The notes below the pieces were generated by a model. It searched no databases and was not told where the DNA came from. It worked only from the letters and a program-made list of their open reading frames with translations. Made by a program: the position numbers and the translations under genes. This document shows, piece by piece, positions 42,657 through 57,500 of a stretch of DNA of 64,000 nucleotides; positions within the stretch are counted from its first letter, which is position 1; each line of letters begins with the position of its first letter. Source of the stretch: Sthenelais limicola (taxonomy: Eukaryota > Annelida > Polychaeta > Phyllodocida > Sigalionidae); assembly GCA_942159475.1 (NCBI GenBank), contig OW804097.1, positions 55,572,986-55,636,985 of the forward strand, read 5' to 3'.

Positions 42657-42944
42657 TCATACCTCAAATGGAACCCTGTCAAGATGTTTTTTTGTCACTG
42701 TTGTATTGTTGTTGCCTCCCATTCCCTCCCCCTTCCCCTCCCCCTTCCCCTTCCCTGCTTCCCCTCCCCCTCCCTGCTTCCCCTCCCCCGCCCCCCTTCC
42801 CCTCCCCCGCCCCCTTCCCCTCCCCCCAACCCTCTCCCCCACCCCTCTCCCCCCAACCTCTCCCCCCACCCCTCTCCCCCCTCCCCCTTCCCCTCCCCCA
42901 ACCCCATATACCTCAAATGAAACCCTGTCAAGATGTTTTTTTGC
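42657..42944. repeat. Pyrimidine-rich minisatellite between direct repeats
   Basis: About 190 bp of CCCCTCCC/CCCCTTCC units (42718-42902) lie between two copies of ACCTCAAATG.AACCCTGTC. The G-rich strand could form quadruplexes. All ORFs here are low-complexity. Confidence 0.9.
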
Positions 42945-43509
42945 CTCCCATTGCCTCTCCCCCTGCCCCCACAATGGACATTTCCTGAGTTCCTTTTGGT
43001 GGAAATATGGTGAAATATATCAATTCCCGTCCCGTAGTGAAGCAATGACATGCTGTGGTACCTGTTCATGACGCCATGCTTTGGGTGACCAAGAAACCTG
43101 GTGTAGGGGCACTGATAGGTTTGTTTTCAGGCAGCACTGGGGGCCCTGGACTCCCCGCGACTACCGCTTCTGTAAGAAGCTTGCCAACGGCAGAATCAAA
43201 AGAAAAACAGCAGTCGTACCGGTTATCACAGTCAAACGCCTATATACCTAGAACAACATTTATAGCTGTCTCTGCCAAACAAATACATGCTTATTCAGCT
43301 TAGTATCCACGCTCACTCCTACCGTATATTAGTAAGCAAGATATTAGCTAGTGATTACTGCAGCAATATTGTCTAGAAAAGAAGATATAAGCCCATTTAC
43401 CACCAGCGAGGCATGTGATAAGATTTGAATCGACGGCCATTGCCGCGAAATATATCAACAAGCGCCGAAAATGGTGTCTCCCAATACCGCCGCAAGCGCA
43501 ACTGTATCA

Positions 43510-43542
43510 AGCGCTGTTTAGCCATTGAGGCTAAACAGCGCT
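43510..43542. repeat. Perfect hairpin, 14-bp stem
   Basis: AGCGCTGTTTAGCC is followed by ATTGA and the exact inverse of the stem. Confidence 0.9.
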
Positions 43543-43793
43543 AAGGGTGGGGGTGGGGTGGAGACAGCTGGGCAGAACGGGGCAGCTGGGTGGACGGGAG
43601 TTCGTCGGCAACTGTTTTTCTTTATTTATACAAGCAACTAGCCTAAAAGTCAGATCCCAACACAACCCAATCCAGCGGTATGCTTTCTGGATGGGGGTGC
43701 TCAATGTAAACCCATTTCTAACCACTTTCCAACCCTAATTTGTTAATGAAACATAGTGGAATGGCTCGGCACCATTTTTGGCAATGTGCATGT

Positions 43794-43845
43794 GAAATAT
43801 AATGGAGATCTGGCCAGCGGAAATATAATGGAGATCTGGTCAGAG
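43794..43845. repeat. 26-bp tandem duplicate
   Basis: GAAATATAATGGAGATCTGG and six further bases are repeated once with a few changes. Confidence 0.9.
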
Positions 43846-45460
43846 AAGATAGCAGTGTAAGGCTCGAAACCCTTATTTTATCAATATAGAGATCATTATA
43901 ATGCTAAGTTCCAGAACGAAGACTTCAGTTTTATATAATGAAGTTATGTTGATACAACCAAAAAGTGTTTACTATTCGGTCACAATAAAAGGAAAATGAC
44001 TGACAATTTTACTGAGAGAAAACGTGAAAAAACTACTTTCTACTCCATCCAATTAATTATATTTGAACCGGTTCTGTCGAATTTCAAATGATGCATGGCG
44101 AGATATGACAGTGGAAATACTAATAAGTAAATTTGCATACACACGTATATAAACAATAAAACTAAATTCAGAGAGCTATAATTATAGTACATACGGCAGA
44201 GGAAAGACAGGCAGTTATGAATGGTGGATGGCTGTGGGGTCTGTCTACCACTAGTGACTGGTATCTCTCTCTTCTACCCGCTCCAGGCCATCAACAGGAG
44301 CAATGGGAGAGTGGTATCAAGGTGTAGTGGAGTAGTGGTACCACCAATACCAGCCCCCCTACCACCAACCCTCCCTCCCTCCTACCTTCCCTCCCACCAC
44401 CACCCACAAGCCTACCACTTCTGCCACTTCTGCCGACGGCAGCAGTAGTATAGAGAAACCGGGAGTCACTCGACCATGGAGAAGCATAACAACACCAACT
44501 CTGTAATCAGCTCCCTTTAGTTGATCCGCGGAGGGGCGGCTGTCAAGTCATTTTAAACTCACCTACCCTCTGAACACTTCATTCATACTACATATACATA
44601 TAGTAGATATATGCTCACACACTGCGCGTATACATACTTGTAAAGGTGTATTATTTGTTCAGCAAAAGGATTTACTTAAGTGTTATGATATTGTGGTGTG
44701 AGGACATACATACAGTGACTTACCTATTTACATGGATATGCTTTATTGACTGACGAAAGAGCGTGCCTGGAAAGGAACGACAGAGGAACGATTCTCATGC
44801 CATAGCATGTAGATAAAAAGAAGTTCTTTTTATTTCTTGGAAGAACTAATCGGGTTCACTCGGAGGATATTGTAGAAATTATTGGGTTCTTATTCATTCT
44901 GAGGAAGTGCCTGGTCCAATTTAAAAAGTGAAGAATTTCATTACGCACTACTTGGATTATGTGGATTGTATTTTCATTTTCATAATTGAAACAGAACAAT
45001 CTAACACTCAGAATCGCACTTTTACCTGGATAATAATTCCACTTATTTCATAATAATATTGATGATAATTGTACGGGAATATTGCTAGTCAATAGGAAAC
45101 ACCGATGCTAGAGGCAGTGTACCATACCTGATGTATGAACTCATGTTATAACTTGTGTATACATCACACAGCTTCACAAAAACAATTGGGATAGGAAGCC
45201 AGTCATATTGATATCCAATACAACCACAAAATCTGCCTATCTGTCTCTTTTATGTGGTCTCCAATCCACCAGAGATACATTAAGCTATTTCTATAATTAG
45301 CAGATCATTATAGTGTATAGCCTATTGATTATACAAACGCAGACTAAAATTTACACATTATATATATGATTGGACATACCGCCGTGTTAATGCAAGACAT
45401 TACATATTCAATACAAGTGTATGTTAGTTGCTGTCTGAACATGTTTCCGTAACTGACACC

Positions 45461-45487
45461 ATGAGTTTTAAGGATAAATCTTTATGA
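45461..45487 (+). promoter_or_regulatory. Upstream ORF overlapping the first lectin ATG
   Basis: An 8-codon frame from ATG 45461 (A at -3) stops at TGA 45485-45487. It overlaps the first in-frame ATG (45484) of the lectin exon as ATGA. It could lower or gate translation if it lies in the mRNA. Confidence 0.4.
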
Positions 45488-45516
45488 GAGGAAATATGCA
45501 AAGGATCACAGAGAAA

Positions 45517-45592
45517 ATGGCTATTTCACGGGTAATAACAGCACTATTTACCATTCTGATCTTCCATGTGGTTATATCGTCCGGCAAGACTG
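45517..45592 (+). CDS. Right SUEL lectin gene, exon 1: signal peptide
   Basis: I choose ATG 45517 because of its AAAATGG context (A at -3, G at +4). In-frame ATGs at 45484 and 45496 would add up to 11 residues but have weaker contexts. It encodes MAISRVITALFTILIFHVV and a short polar end, a textbook signal peptide, and ends in phase 1 at a GGTAAGC donor. The same phase enters the lectin exon at 63160, giving Ala at the join. The intron would be 17.6 kb, so undetected exons in between are possible. Confidence 0.65.
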
Positions 45593-48500
45593 GTAAGCCG
45601 ATTATATTTGTTGACTTAATTGAATTAAATTTAATTTCTTAACACACGAAATGAAATCTTAGAACAGATACGATATACGGTAGCTGTGGTTAGAATACCA
45701 GGACTTACACACGCTTGTGCATTCAAGCGTTTTGCTTAATGCAAATTAATTGCAGCATAATAATGCCCGATTTGAATAATGGAAATTTAATGCTATAAAA
45801 CTCATGTATATGTAATACTGTAATACAGAGAGATGTCTTGATATATTGGGAATGCAGTGAACACTGCATGGGAAAATGAAAATATATTTCGATGATACGT
45901 AAACTTCGGTATGATTCGGGCTTCAATATATTAATATGCATCTGGCTCCTGTTGTGTTTTGGTGTTACTTTTTTACCTTCGCTTTGAGCGTGGGAATTAA
46001 TAAAGTGTTAGAGATAGTGAGCATGTGACCACCCTCTGGTCTCATAGTGGGGTGTCCTCAGGCCATACAAGTAACACTAGACCACCCCTGACACACCCCC
46101 AGCTCTACACATCTCTCACACTCTGAGAAATATGGGACAACTGATAAACTTAAGCTAGGCTCCGTTATTGTCTGAATTCTTTCATAAGTCAATAAGACGT
46201 CTAAGTCTAGATTAGATGTATGCTTTTCCGTGAATCATTATTTTACCGCGTTAGTTTTATTATCATCATCGTTAGGATTGATGAGGAATGATGGGACAGA
46301 TAGATGAGGAATGTAGGTCCTTGCATGAACTTGATGGTGCCTAGGCCTTAAGGTTCCTTAACTGTCTATGTAAAGATCAATGACCGACATTTGTGGCATG
46401 GTGGTGCATTATAAACTTTGCCTCGGGATTATGCACCATCACTGCAACTGAGGCCAGAATAGTGCATCAACTGTCATTTCTCATCCACACCATTTTTTGG
46501 TCTGGGTCTTCTGGTAGCTTTGTATATATGTATAAATAGACACATCTTGAAATATAGGTTCTCTGTGGCTACCAGATGAGTTTAAATCTTTTCTTAATAA
46601 GTACTGTCACACTCTATTATATGTCTAAATTACGACGGGCTAGACACATATGGTTAATCATTATTATTCATTATCCTAATCATAATTATTATCTTCATTG
46701 TTATGTCTGCGTCTGTACGTGTGTCTTTATAATTATAAAAGGAATTAACGCAGAACACCAACACAACGATGGTTGACCAACATTAATATTCAAACCTTGA
46801 AGTAATAATCAAACAAATACTTTTCACTACTAAACACGACACACATTGACATGCAGAAAAACAGTTCTAGTGTTATACAGAATACAGAATGATGACAAAT
46901 CAATACCACATAAACATTATTCCCCAGACAAGCAGATGTGTCTAATGTCTGATTATTTTGATATCAAAACCATTCAATATCAAGGCTTCAGGCTACAGGC
47001 TATGAGATGGATTAGAAATTAAAATTGATATTGGATAAACCAATATCCATTAGAACACGTGGTTGAGTGGAGGTAGTAGAGGTAGACATGATGCTATGTA
47101 GTGATATTGATGCTTCATCGATTTCACTTACTATGCAACAGATGTGTATGCAAGCCATTGTAGTGGTGGTGAGGGGTGGAACTAATGGGGAAGAGATCCC
47201 CCCACACACACACACCCTCACACACACCCATGCACCTCCTAATTGTATATTTGGGTAAACATATTCCTATTTAGAACAGGTCTCAAAATCATGTCCCAGA
47301 CTCATATTGTAGTATCCATATACTAGGGCTGTGAAAATGATGATTTATTACCATTATATAGTTATTCATATATAATATATATATTTGTAATATTTTACCC
47401 CAATATTAATATTATTTTACCCATAGATACCAAACTAATGTAGTGAAAAAACCTCTGGCGATGACTTTCCGGCAATAAAACAGAATTATGTTCCAATAGG
47501 GACACATAGACGAATCTGTTATTGATATTATTGCTTTTATTCACATACTTTACTTTGTATTATGCTCCCCACCTCCCACATGTATGGGAATGCTGGATCC
47601 TCCCCTGTAGATGATGCTGATAAGACATGGCAACACCTGCCATAGCTGAGCTCCCTATATTACTCCAGTGAGGTGGTTGTACACAGGTACAAAGCCTAAA
47701 TGAGATAATCCAACTATTGATTATTCTATGTACATGTATACACACACGTGTGTCAGCTTGAATACTGTCCACTCAGCATCCTCAACATTCATTTAATTGA
47801 TGTTTTCTTTTTATATTATGTATACTACATGTATATGCTTAATCTTCTATTTAGGCACTCATAATTATGAGTATATGCCTTGAAATATATTGATAAATGT
47901 CCTGTAAAAGGCTGGACTTGTACGGATATACATTTCAAAAGATTCAAATCATTAAAACTTTAATATGTTTCAAGAATATATAATACATACATACTGATAT
48001 ATTAATATTTTATTTGTTTTATTACTGAAGGCCGTACATGGTTTAAACTAATAATAGAAAAATACGCATGTTCACATGGTGAATGTTTTGTCGCGTTGCC
48101 ATAAAATCTACACATATTTCTATTTCATATGACCTCTCTAGCTTATACATATCATGAAGCTCTACAAACTAAACAAATCAATGGATGCAAAAATTACCTT
48201 TGTTTGACATTAATTATCACATTGGCATCTGCCATTTCATACCGACTAACATCGCATAGTTTTTTCATTAGTTATACTGACAATGATTATAAAGATCATC
48301 AATGTCTATCCTCACCATATCTTCACTACTTTCCTTCTTACATCAACCTCAATTCAATTTAATTATGTTATAGGCTGTCTCGTATGTTAATCGCCTAGTC
48401 CTTACAAGGACTTTACAAATAAAAACGGGAACCGATTAAAAACTACTTCTTATATCATTATACTGTCTCATTCTCATTCACATCAATGTAATATGCATAT

Positions 48501-51500
48501 ACTGTACTTGATGTCCTCTAATATCTCTTTTTCAATGTTTTAGACATCACTATTGTGTTTAGAAATATATATATTCACACTTGATTCTTAAGCCTTTTAC
48601 GTTTTTAAACTATATACGTCTTTATCTGGTCAAAACATGATATTGACAGAGAATAGAAACATACTTTAATTTAGTTCAGTTTCTTCTCAAAATATTTTAA
48701 AATAATTCCCACTGTGAAGGTGTCCATGGTGGGTTCAATTAGACGTGTGATTTACCATTGTCCACCCTTTCATAAGCTTGTAAGATTGATATTGTCCTCA
48801 GGTTGAAGGTTTGCTTTAAAATCCTCAGAGGGTGAAGTCATTATTACTATTTGTGTGAGATAAAACATCTGTGTCAGATCTGGTAAGAAAACATTGTTTG
48901 GTAATAGTAGCATTGCCCCGAAAGCTGAGAACAACAAACATTGGGAAGTTGATTGATAATCCGGGAAGTATTGTCTAAACTCTCCTATCTACTCATTCCT
49001 TCTAAAGTAATGGGTATATTAATAAACTCTGACTTTACCTCTATCCAAAACCTATCCAAAAATACACACCAGCAAAGGTTACAAAAATAAAAAATGGGGT
49101 ATAGAAAAAATTATTAAAAGTGAAGACAAGACCAGTGGAAAACGACCCACTGCATGAGTAGAATTGATGGAGAGGGAGTGCAGATGTTCAGTTAGTTGCC
49201 ATGTGGTGTCAATATTGTGCACATGTCATTTATTCTGGTTTTACTTCAATGCCATTGTTTTTGTTTCCCATGGGGATTCATAATCAATACCTCCTCCCAT
49301 CCCATGTGTCCTCCTAAACAGTGACACAGACCCAGATCGACCTATTGTGCTAACTCAAATGGGTTTTTTTCTTGTGAGTTTTGCAACAGTGGCCATCATA
49401 TTTGTCTCAGTCTGGCACAATTTTGGACTTGTATCTTTGGACAGTCTATTCTAGCTGAATAGAAGAATAATGAGAGTCTATACTTCGTTATAGGAATTGC
49501 ATATAGGATTTAACCAAAAATACCACCTTAAATAAATTGTTTAACTCGCATTGTAAAATGAATATAGATGAGCTAATTCGGTAAGAGTGCAAGTAAGATT
49601 TAATATAGATATATGCTATTATTTTTGTCACGCTTTACCTACGTCTGTTGTAAATTCTCCAGTGATAAATTGTTCACTCAGTGTATAAGCTAAATAGGGT
49701 CAGCTTCTTCTGCCAAAGGCTCCTAAGTTGAAACTTCGATCGTTATGGCCACTTCCTAACCCTCGGACATTGAGCTTTCTTGACTTTACTGAAATTCTAT
49801 TTGCAGCGTACAAAAGGGACAGGGTGCCTATTTAAAATGACTATTGGAATGACTGCCCCCGGATATCTAGCATGATTTCAGTCAAAGAATTCCAGTTTTC
49901 TCCCCTAGGCCCTTGAAGTAACCAGCAAAAAGGCTGAACTGAAATGGAAGAGAATTTAAATATTCTAGTTATTCTGAAAGGCTAAGAATTGGAAAACACA
50001 AGTATTTGAGGAGGTAAAAAACATTATTATGAATTATGGATCATAAGTTTCTATATTAGCCGTTCAGAACTAAATTCATTGTGATATAGTATTGAAAATG
50101 TTAATGATTTCAAAAGAGCTCACTTGTTGCAACTAGTGAAATAAATGCTCGATTTAATGAATAAAAAGGATAGATGAATTCTTTGATTAAAAGCCTTTTT
50201 GATTCTATTTTCCCCTTAAGATTTCGATAGGAACAATTTGTCTCACGATCCAGTTTTTAAAATAGCGTCTGTAAAAGTCTGATGATATCCAGGAAAAATT
50301 GAGCACACAATTGATCTGTTTATAGTGTAACCCACAAGTGAATATCCATCATGTTTCCAGCTGTATTCATCAATATCCATGGTATACAAATATGATTGAC
50401 ATAACCTGATAATGCTGTAATACTGGGTCAAAGCCGTGACATCTCTTGTCCTTTCTACACTGTCTGTAAAACGTGTATAAAAGCGTAGCGTGATATTTTC
50501 ACCCTTTCTCAAGTAAATACATTTAATGTCAGAATACTTTGCAATAAAACAACCCATAAACCTGTTATCATTTAGAGCAGTTAATTGTGAAATTTAACTA
50601 ATTTCGATAGGGGTTTACATACTTTGTCATTGAACATTCAATGTGTTCTTTTAGGTTATTTATGTTTTTGACCCGACCCATATGCATCGCTCTTCATTGT
50701 AGCTCGTATTGATCGAGGTGTCATATTGTGGATGATCAGTGACTAGGATAGTTCATTATTGACCCCTTTACCTTATGATAGCTCCCTCTAATGGAAGCAT
50801 TTGACGTATAACCTTTCCAGGTGTTTGTGGGGATTGGGGAACTATAGATCAATTCCTCCGAAGGGGAAATAGTAATTCTTGATTTTGGTCCTTTGAAATT
50901 TCTCTATACTTCATTTACTTCATCACAGATAGTCGCTCTCTCGCTCTCTCTTATTCTCTCTCCCCTCTCCCCCTCTCTCTGTGTTATAAATATAACCTAA
51001 TATTCACCAGCTTAATAATAACTTCTCTTTACAGAGTACATTGTTTTCCCAACCATATGAACCATTTATTATTTCCCATATTATTCTCGAAAACGCGCAG
51101 TAACATTCTTAGTCATGTAATCTAATTCTAAAGTGTACAGGAGATAACGCCGGTGAAACCAGCGCAATATGGTATCTCTATGTACAATTGTCAGTATGCT
51201 GTTGAATGAATAAAGCAATGAAGAGAAAGCAACAACATTAAATATTCCTGAAATCTGGCAATAAAATAGGCAATGATCCATGGCCTGAGTCTCTACTGAT
51301 TGATCGTGTAAAATTCATCAGGTAATAACACCAGTGCTAGCTAGTTGACATTATCCCCAGTCTCCTCCCATCTAATTCTCACAATTACTCTGGGTGCAGC
51401 ACCCAAATAAGGTTAACTCATTCATGACCTAAACAGAAATATTTGGATCCATATTTTTTCCAACTATTCATTCTTTGCTGGAAGGCCTTGTTTCTAATAC

Positions 51501-54500
51501 GTTGCACAGTAATTGGCTCGCACCCGTGTTGTGTTATCAACAGGTTTTCGTGGATGGCTTGCTAGAATAATAGGATTTTAATACAACATAAAATCGAAGG
51601 AATACTAGATGATTGTGTATTGTGTGGCATATCAAATGCCAGCTTTGCTTACAGTTTCTTTTCATAATTCATTATTTGTAGTTGTCATTTAATTAAAAAG
51701 AAGAATTAGGAGGGTCCTTAATTGTAACAGGAATTAGGAAAAGGATGAATTCGGAGTCTGGCTGGGGAATTTGCAATTAAGAAGTAAAATGTTTTTAATT
51801 GATTGATGACTATAAAGAATGAATAATGCAAAACATATGACGTATTTTATGTGATCATTACGAAAATGGGAAATAATCGGAGCAGTTGGCAAATGAAATC
51901 AATTATTGGGACGATATTGCACAAAGTAATAATCTATTGACCATCTGCTTGCTGAACATAATCCATCCCAATATGGTGGCTAGGTTTACAAATACATATG
52001 GCACATTTGCCCTAACCAACCCAGTAAGCATGCCCCACAATAACTAGGCTTGTATCCCCGTTAGCTATCAATATCCAGGCCCATCCCTTTCAGGGATCAA
52101 TACAAAGAATTCTATTTACCTTCATCATATTTACCACCTGACCTATTTAACATTTCTGAGACAAAAAAAGATCACCCTACCTGCAGTAGAGCGAGTCTTA
52201 CAGACAAGAATTATTCAGATTTTATTCACCAAGAAATGTTTACGCTAGCAACGGACACATCAAGTAGATTGTTTATGTTCAGCGTTACCTTGGAGACAAA
52301 GTAGGAGAACAGTAGCATGGCACCCAGAGGGATCTTCACTCCTGCCTCACACCACAGGGTTACTTCCATGCCTTGACCTCGCATGTTTATTGATCCTTTC
52401 CCCTTTTGTTGGAATGATCTTTGTGATAAAGCATGAAGGCTTGTCAAAGAGTGCATCATAATTAGACTAATATCCAAACACATCGTCCTATTTGTTCTTT
52501 TGTTTGAATGCGTTACTGACACCAGCTTGGGTAAATGTGTTGAATTTGATCGAAATTATACTTTTCAAACGGGCTCAGAGTGAGAATGAAGAATTGATTT
52601 CAAGATATAGAGAATGGGGCTGATACATATTTAAATATGTTACTTAAGTAATTACTTGATTTTCATTTTTATTATTTCATGGATGTTAAGTTGAAGTTAG
52701 GGCCCATGCATTATGTATCCAGCTGTATTCACTAGAGTTATCACTTGCGAATATTTGAATATGAATATTATTTCCTTCTAATTCGAATCACTACTCTCTT
52801 TGATGTATATTGCATAATTTGGCTAACATAGCTTTTATATATAGATCTAGGAGTCGCTTGAATGTATCATTCATTGTACATAAGACCGTTGCACATTTGC
52901 CATTATAGATAATATATATGAATAGGCTACGTTTGGTACATGATCTTGTTGAAAAAGGTTCATATTTTAGATATTCAATGCAGGAATCGCCCACATCCGT
53001 GAATACAATTGTTATCTTATGTATAGTGGGATATTACAGGCTGATACAATGCCTGCTATATATGGGTCGGGCGTCAGATTATGTTCAATTAGAATGTCTC
53101 AGAAAATGGCCAACAAATGATAGATCCAATCATGTTCAAAGTCTCATTTATACGACATTATGATTTTCATTTCTTCTGTGGATTTCCTCCAAAAACTTCC
53201 AAGCAGAAAGGGGATTGGCTCCTTCTATACAATTTATAGAGAGGGCCTAAGGTCTATAAAAGTAATATAGTGTAATTTTACTAAAAGTATAGGTTACTTT
53301 AAATTGTTGTTTTGCTTATTATAATCTCACTTGGAATGTGATACATAAATCTTTAGCAGTAATCAGTTATGTGGTTATTGTTAAGGGGATTCCCCTTGCC
53401 CTTGCCAAATTAAAAAGACTTCGTTATAGAAATATATTACTTTTTTATATGTTACCAAAATAAATGCCACCATTTGTAACCAATACTTGGTTTATTTCCG
53501 AAATGTTGTCAAATTCTGAGCATTGTGTAAAAGGTTTGATTGTACTTATCCGGATAGCCTGACCCCTATAGTAAAAGTGGCAAGCTGCAACTGACCAGAA
53601 CGCGCCTGCAGATCCGCGCCGCCACTCAAGCATGCATGGCACTGTATCAATCGATATATGTTCAATAATTAAGGTGTCTATATATTTACCTGATCCACTC
53701 CTCTAGGGCTCTTCCACCTAGGAACATGGGAAGGGGAAGGGAAGGCGGGAGTAGAGGGGGTGGGGGAGTTGAAAGGGGGAGTGGAGGAGGAGAGGAATGA
53801 GAACGAACGGGGTAGTGGAAAGGGAGTGGGAAAGGGGAAGTGGATGTGGAGGGAAAGGGGGAGACTGTTTAAATGGGAGAAAGGAGAACAGGTGGAGGAA
53901 AGGGGGAGAAAAGTATAAGGAAGAAGGGACGGAGAGGAGGGGAAAGGGGAAGAAAAGGCAATGAACAATGGGGAAGGGGGTTGAGAATGGTCAAGACATT
54001 TAAGGTACGGGAAAGAGTAAATGAATGGGGATTGGAAGGTGTATTAGAGGAGAAGGGTAAAATGGGGTGAGAAGGAGGAGGGTGAAAACATATATATGCA
54101 TGTTTGTGAATGCTTGATGTTGAATGATCACAGCAATATAAGACAAAGCAAGATCCAACTCCGGTAGATACGTATTTTTGTTTAAAGTTAAATAGCTTAT
54201 TAATATGGCTACAAAGAAAGGAATGTCCAGCTGCTGGAATCTACCAGATATACATACCAATTAATTAATAATAACTTACCTCATAAAAAGAACGATAGTG
54301 ATTTATCTATTTATGAACAACGTTATTACGATACGTTTTTGTGGAGGATGGGGGAACAATTGGATTTACCCATTTATAATTAGGGTGTGGTGCTTTTCCC
54401 TCGAACATATTTGAGGGCAAGGGGAAAATCAATATTTCAGTTTGAACTAGATCTTATGAGCAGATAATAGAAACTCAAAGTGTATAGCCACATTCACATC

Positions 54501-57500
54501 GTAACCCTTTTGTTATTTATCTTTATTCTCTTCGGTGATTACACTTCATCTCACATCATGAATTCTGAAGCTCCATCAGCACCTGTTGTATTTCATGAAG
54601 GCGGAAAAGCACAAAGCAAAATTCATCGTTAGACAAACATGGGAAATTGATTATGCATTAAGTATTTAGTTTCTTTTTGCATTCAGCAATCAACATTTTC
54701 AATATATACACTATTCTCAGTTGATAACTACATTCCCACTCCACCTTGCAAGGAATGGTGTAATTTTAGAATGACTTTCTTTCGAAGACAGTCTGTAATA
54801 TTAGAGAATCATCGCAGTATCCATAACACAAAGGTACACTGTTCTGTTAAACCATTGCACATTGAATAACATGATAGAGTGAATATAGCCTATAATTTAC
54901 CATATTTAAATGCATGTCATAAAGCTCTAACTTTACACTACACAGCAGGTCAAACATGCTATCATGTACTCTGTACCTCAAATAGAAGGGTGATTTCACT
55001 TATAATCTATAGCGCAGCCTGCGTAGTATGACATTAAATGGTTGCTTGGTGTACGCTTGGTGTATGCATGTGTCCGATCAGGCTATCAGGATTTGTACAA
55101 TTGATATACGGCTCCTATTCCAATGTACTGTATATTCAGGACTGCCAACTACCTTCTCTTGACTAGAGACTTTTCGAGTGTTAAATGGATAATTTATTTT
55201 CCAGGCTTTTTGTATCTTGATTTTTTGTTATCTCAGGCGTTATGGATTTGTGAAATTGATGGCATAATTGATGCTATGGTCGAGTACCTGTACCTGTATC
55301 TGCAGGTGAATTAGGGACGCCTGTTAGAGATTGTAACTTTAGAAACGCAATAAAGCCAGATATATGACTCTAAATATTGGCCATGTGCCTCAAAGCTTGG
55401 CGAAGGCACTTGCTCTCTGCAGGGGTTTGTTACACGAGATACCCTTATTTATAGGAGTAAGTTAATTGCCGGAGTTGTTGCATGATATGGCGTTAACATG
55501 AGGATACGGGGTGTTCGTGAGCACCTCGGATACTTAACCATATTTTACTTCTAAATCCAATAGGACGATTAGTGATAAGGATGCGTTCGTGGATAAGGAT
55601 ACACTAAGGATAGGTTAACAATATGATATAATCAGTCTATTACGATACCTCAGTTTCACAGGGCATGGTCTATACATCTTTTTGTTTTAAATCTGTCTTT
55701 TTTTGGTTTTTGAAAACCTTTTATTCAAATTCCTGCCCTCTCGGCGCATACAATACTAACATCACATTAGCAAATAAGTGGTGTATGAGGAGTTCATAAT
55801 GTTAACCATGAGAAAAGGAAAGATTTGTTCCAGCAAGCAGAATCATATTTACCCAAGAAGATATAAAACAGCACATTATAAGGGTACATATATATATGTT
55901 TTCAAGGAATCACCGAGTGATTTTAAACAGAGAAGAATTAAATCATCACACTATAAGGGTACTTAATGTCAATTCTTCCTTCTAGTTCTTCTCTTAGGCG
56001 CCTCCATGGGAGGGTAATATTGGGGCCTCTATTGAACATTTGGAGACCTCGGATCTATAAGAAAATTCATGGTCTATATACATATATAGTTTTTGAAAAA
56101 AAAAACAATTAATGTCTCAAGCTTTTGATTCTTCAGGCCTTCACATCTATTCCGAGTGTGAGGCATATGGTACAAAATAAGATGCGTCGGATGAAAAGTT
56201 GATTTCTAATCTGGTCATTCCAATATTTAGTTATAATAAGTTAAAAGGTCCGGTCAGTGAAACTTTTATTAGGGCAACATTAATTAAAGAGGAATTCTAG
56301 AGAGGAAGTCATGATTAAGTTGAATGAAAAGACAGTCTCTGGACGACCTGATATGTATATATCAGATGAGTCAAAATTCTTTCCATGATTTAACCTGTAG
56401 TAGCAGAATATGATAATATCTCATAAAAATGTCTGTGTTTCGATATCTTCTATAACAGAATCTTCCAGCGCTTACTGTTGTGGATCATATTGTGAAAGAA
56501 TTGTGAAAAGAAATTTTTGGTCATATTAGTTGGGAAAATGCAGGTGTAAATATTGTTTAACTGCATTCTGTTGCAATGAGTCACTGATTCCAAACTAGCT
56601 TTCAGACACTTCTGTCATGCTTTCTCTGCATCAGGTTGGGTTTACACAGGTGAAACATATATTGACTTCTGCTACAGTTTAAAGTGATTTTTACCCCATA
56701 CATATGTAAATACTATCTATTTCATTTTTGTTCAGATTAGTATACAGACGAGTAAGCCACCATATGAGCCGATAAGAGCAAAGTGCATGACGTCAGACGC
56801 TCATAGTTTCCTCTATACATGTATTGCTGGTGTGTTGATCTAAATCTGAATCATATAATTATGAATTTTGGTATCAGTTTACATTTTCATTCTGAAATCA
56901 TATTAATGTTTGAACTGGAAATTCTGTTATTCATTGCGAAATATATGATTTTATTATGAATAGTTAAATAGCCAACTCATTTAAAATTCAAAGTAATCCT
57001 TTAACATCGCACACTATTATAAGCTTTTGACAACTTTGTCCAATTTCCGAAACATCAAACAGACCGATTCTCACAAGACCTGATAAAAGAAATTCACTTA
57101 AACTCTTGTGAGTGTGAGAAGTTCTGGTATTTTGGTGATTTGTAAGCAGCGAGCTCGAGGTCTTCCTGGTTTTTATGGAGGTTTGGTAGAGACAAGAGAA
57201 AGCTTTCCTTGTTACATGTCCCTAGTACCCTGGGGAGCCGGCCGGGGGCACTTCAGTACTGACTGGTACAAGTTAAGCCATCTATCTCCCTCTACCCTAC
57301 CACTCTACCCTATATGTGCGAGTTAGCTACAGGTCTGCACCTTCAACTGCGACATTATATTTTTTGACAATATTATATTTAGGCAATTTTCACAAACATT
57401 ATAGCTTTTTTCCCCCAACGAAAATCTATTCAGGCAACCAGAAGAATCTTATGTCATCAATTTGTAAACATTAATTACTTGGAGACACATTTCAGAATGT

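Larger units (their letters stand above)
39390..45460. other. Intergenic stretch upstream of right lectin gene
   Basis: No gene is supported. It holds the pyrimidine-rich minisatellite, two hairpins and two short tandem repeats listed separately. The last kilobase should contain the promoter of the right lectin gene, but no TATA box is convincing. Confidence 0.45.

Noticed and set aside
42536..43071. Several 80-150 codon frames on both strands
   Set aside because: They translate the pyrimidine-rich minisatellite into Pro/Ser or Gly/Arg runs; low complexity.
57108..57326. 72-codon frame in the right lectin intron as an extra exon
   Set aside because: No acceptor/donor pair in the required phase and no cysteine pattern.
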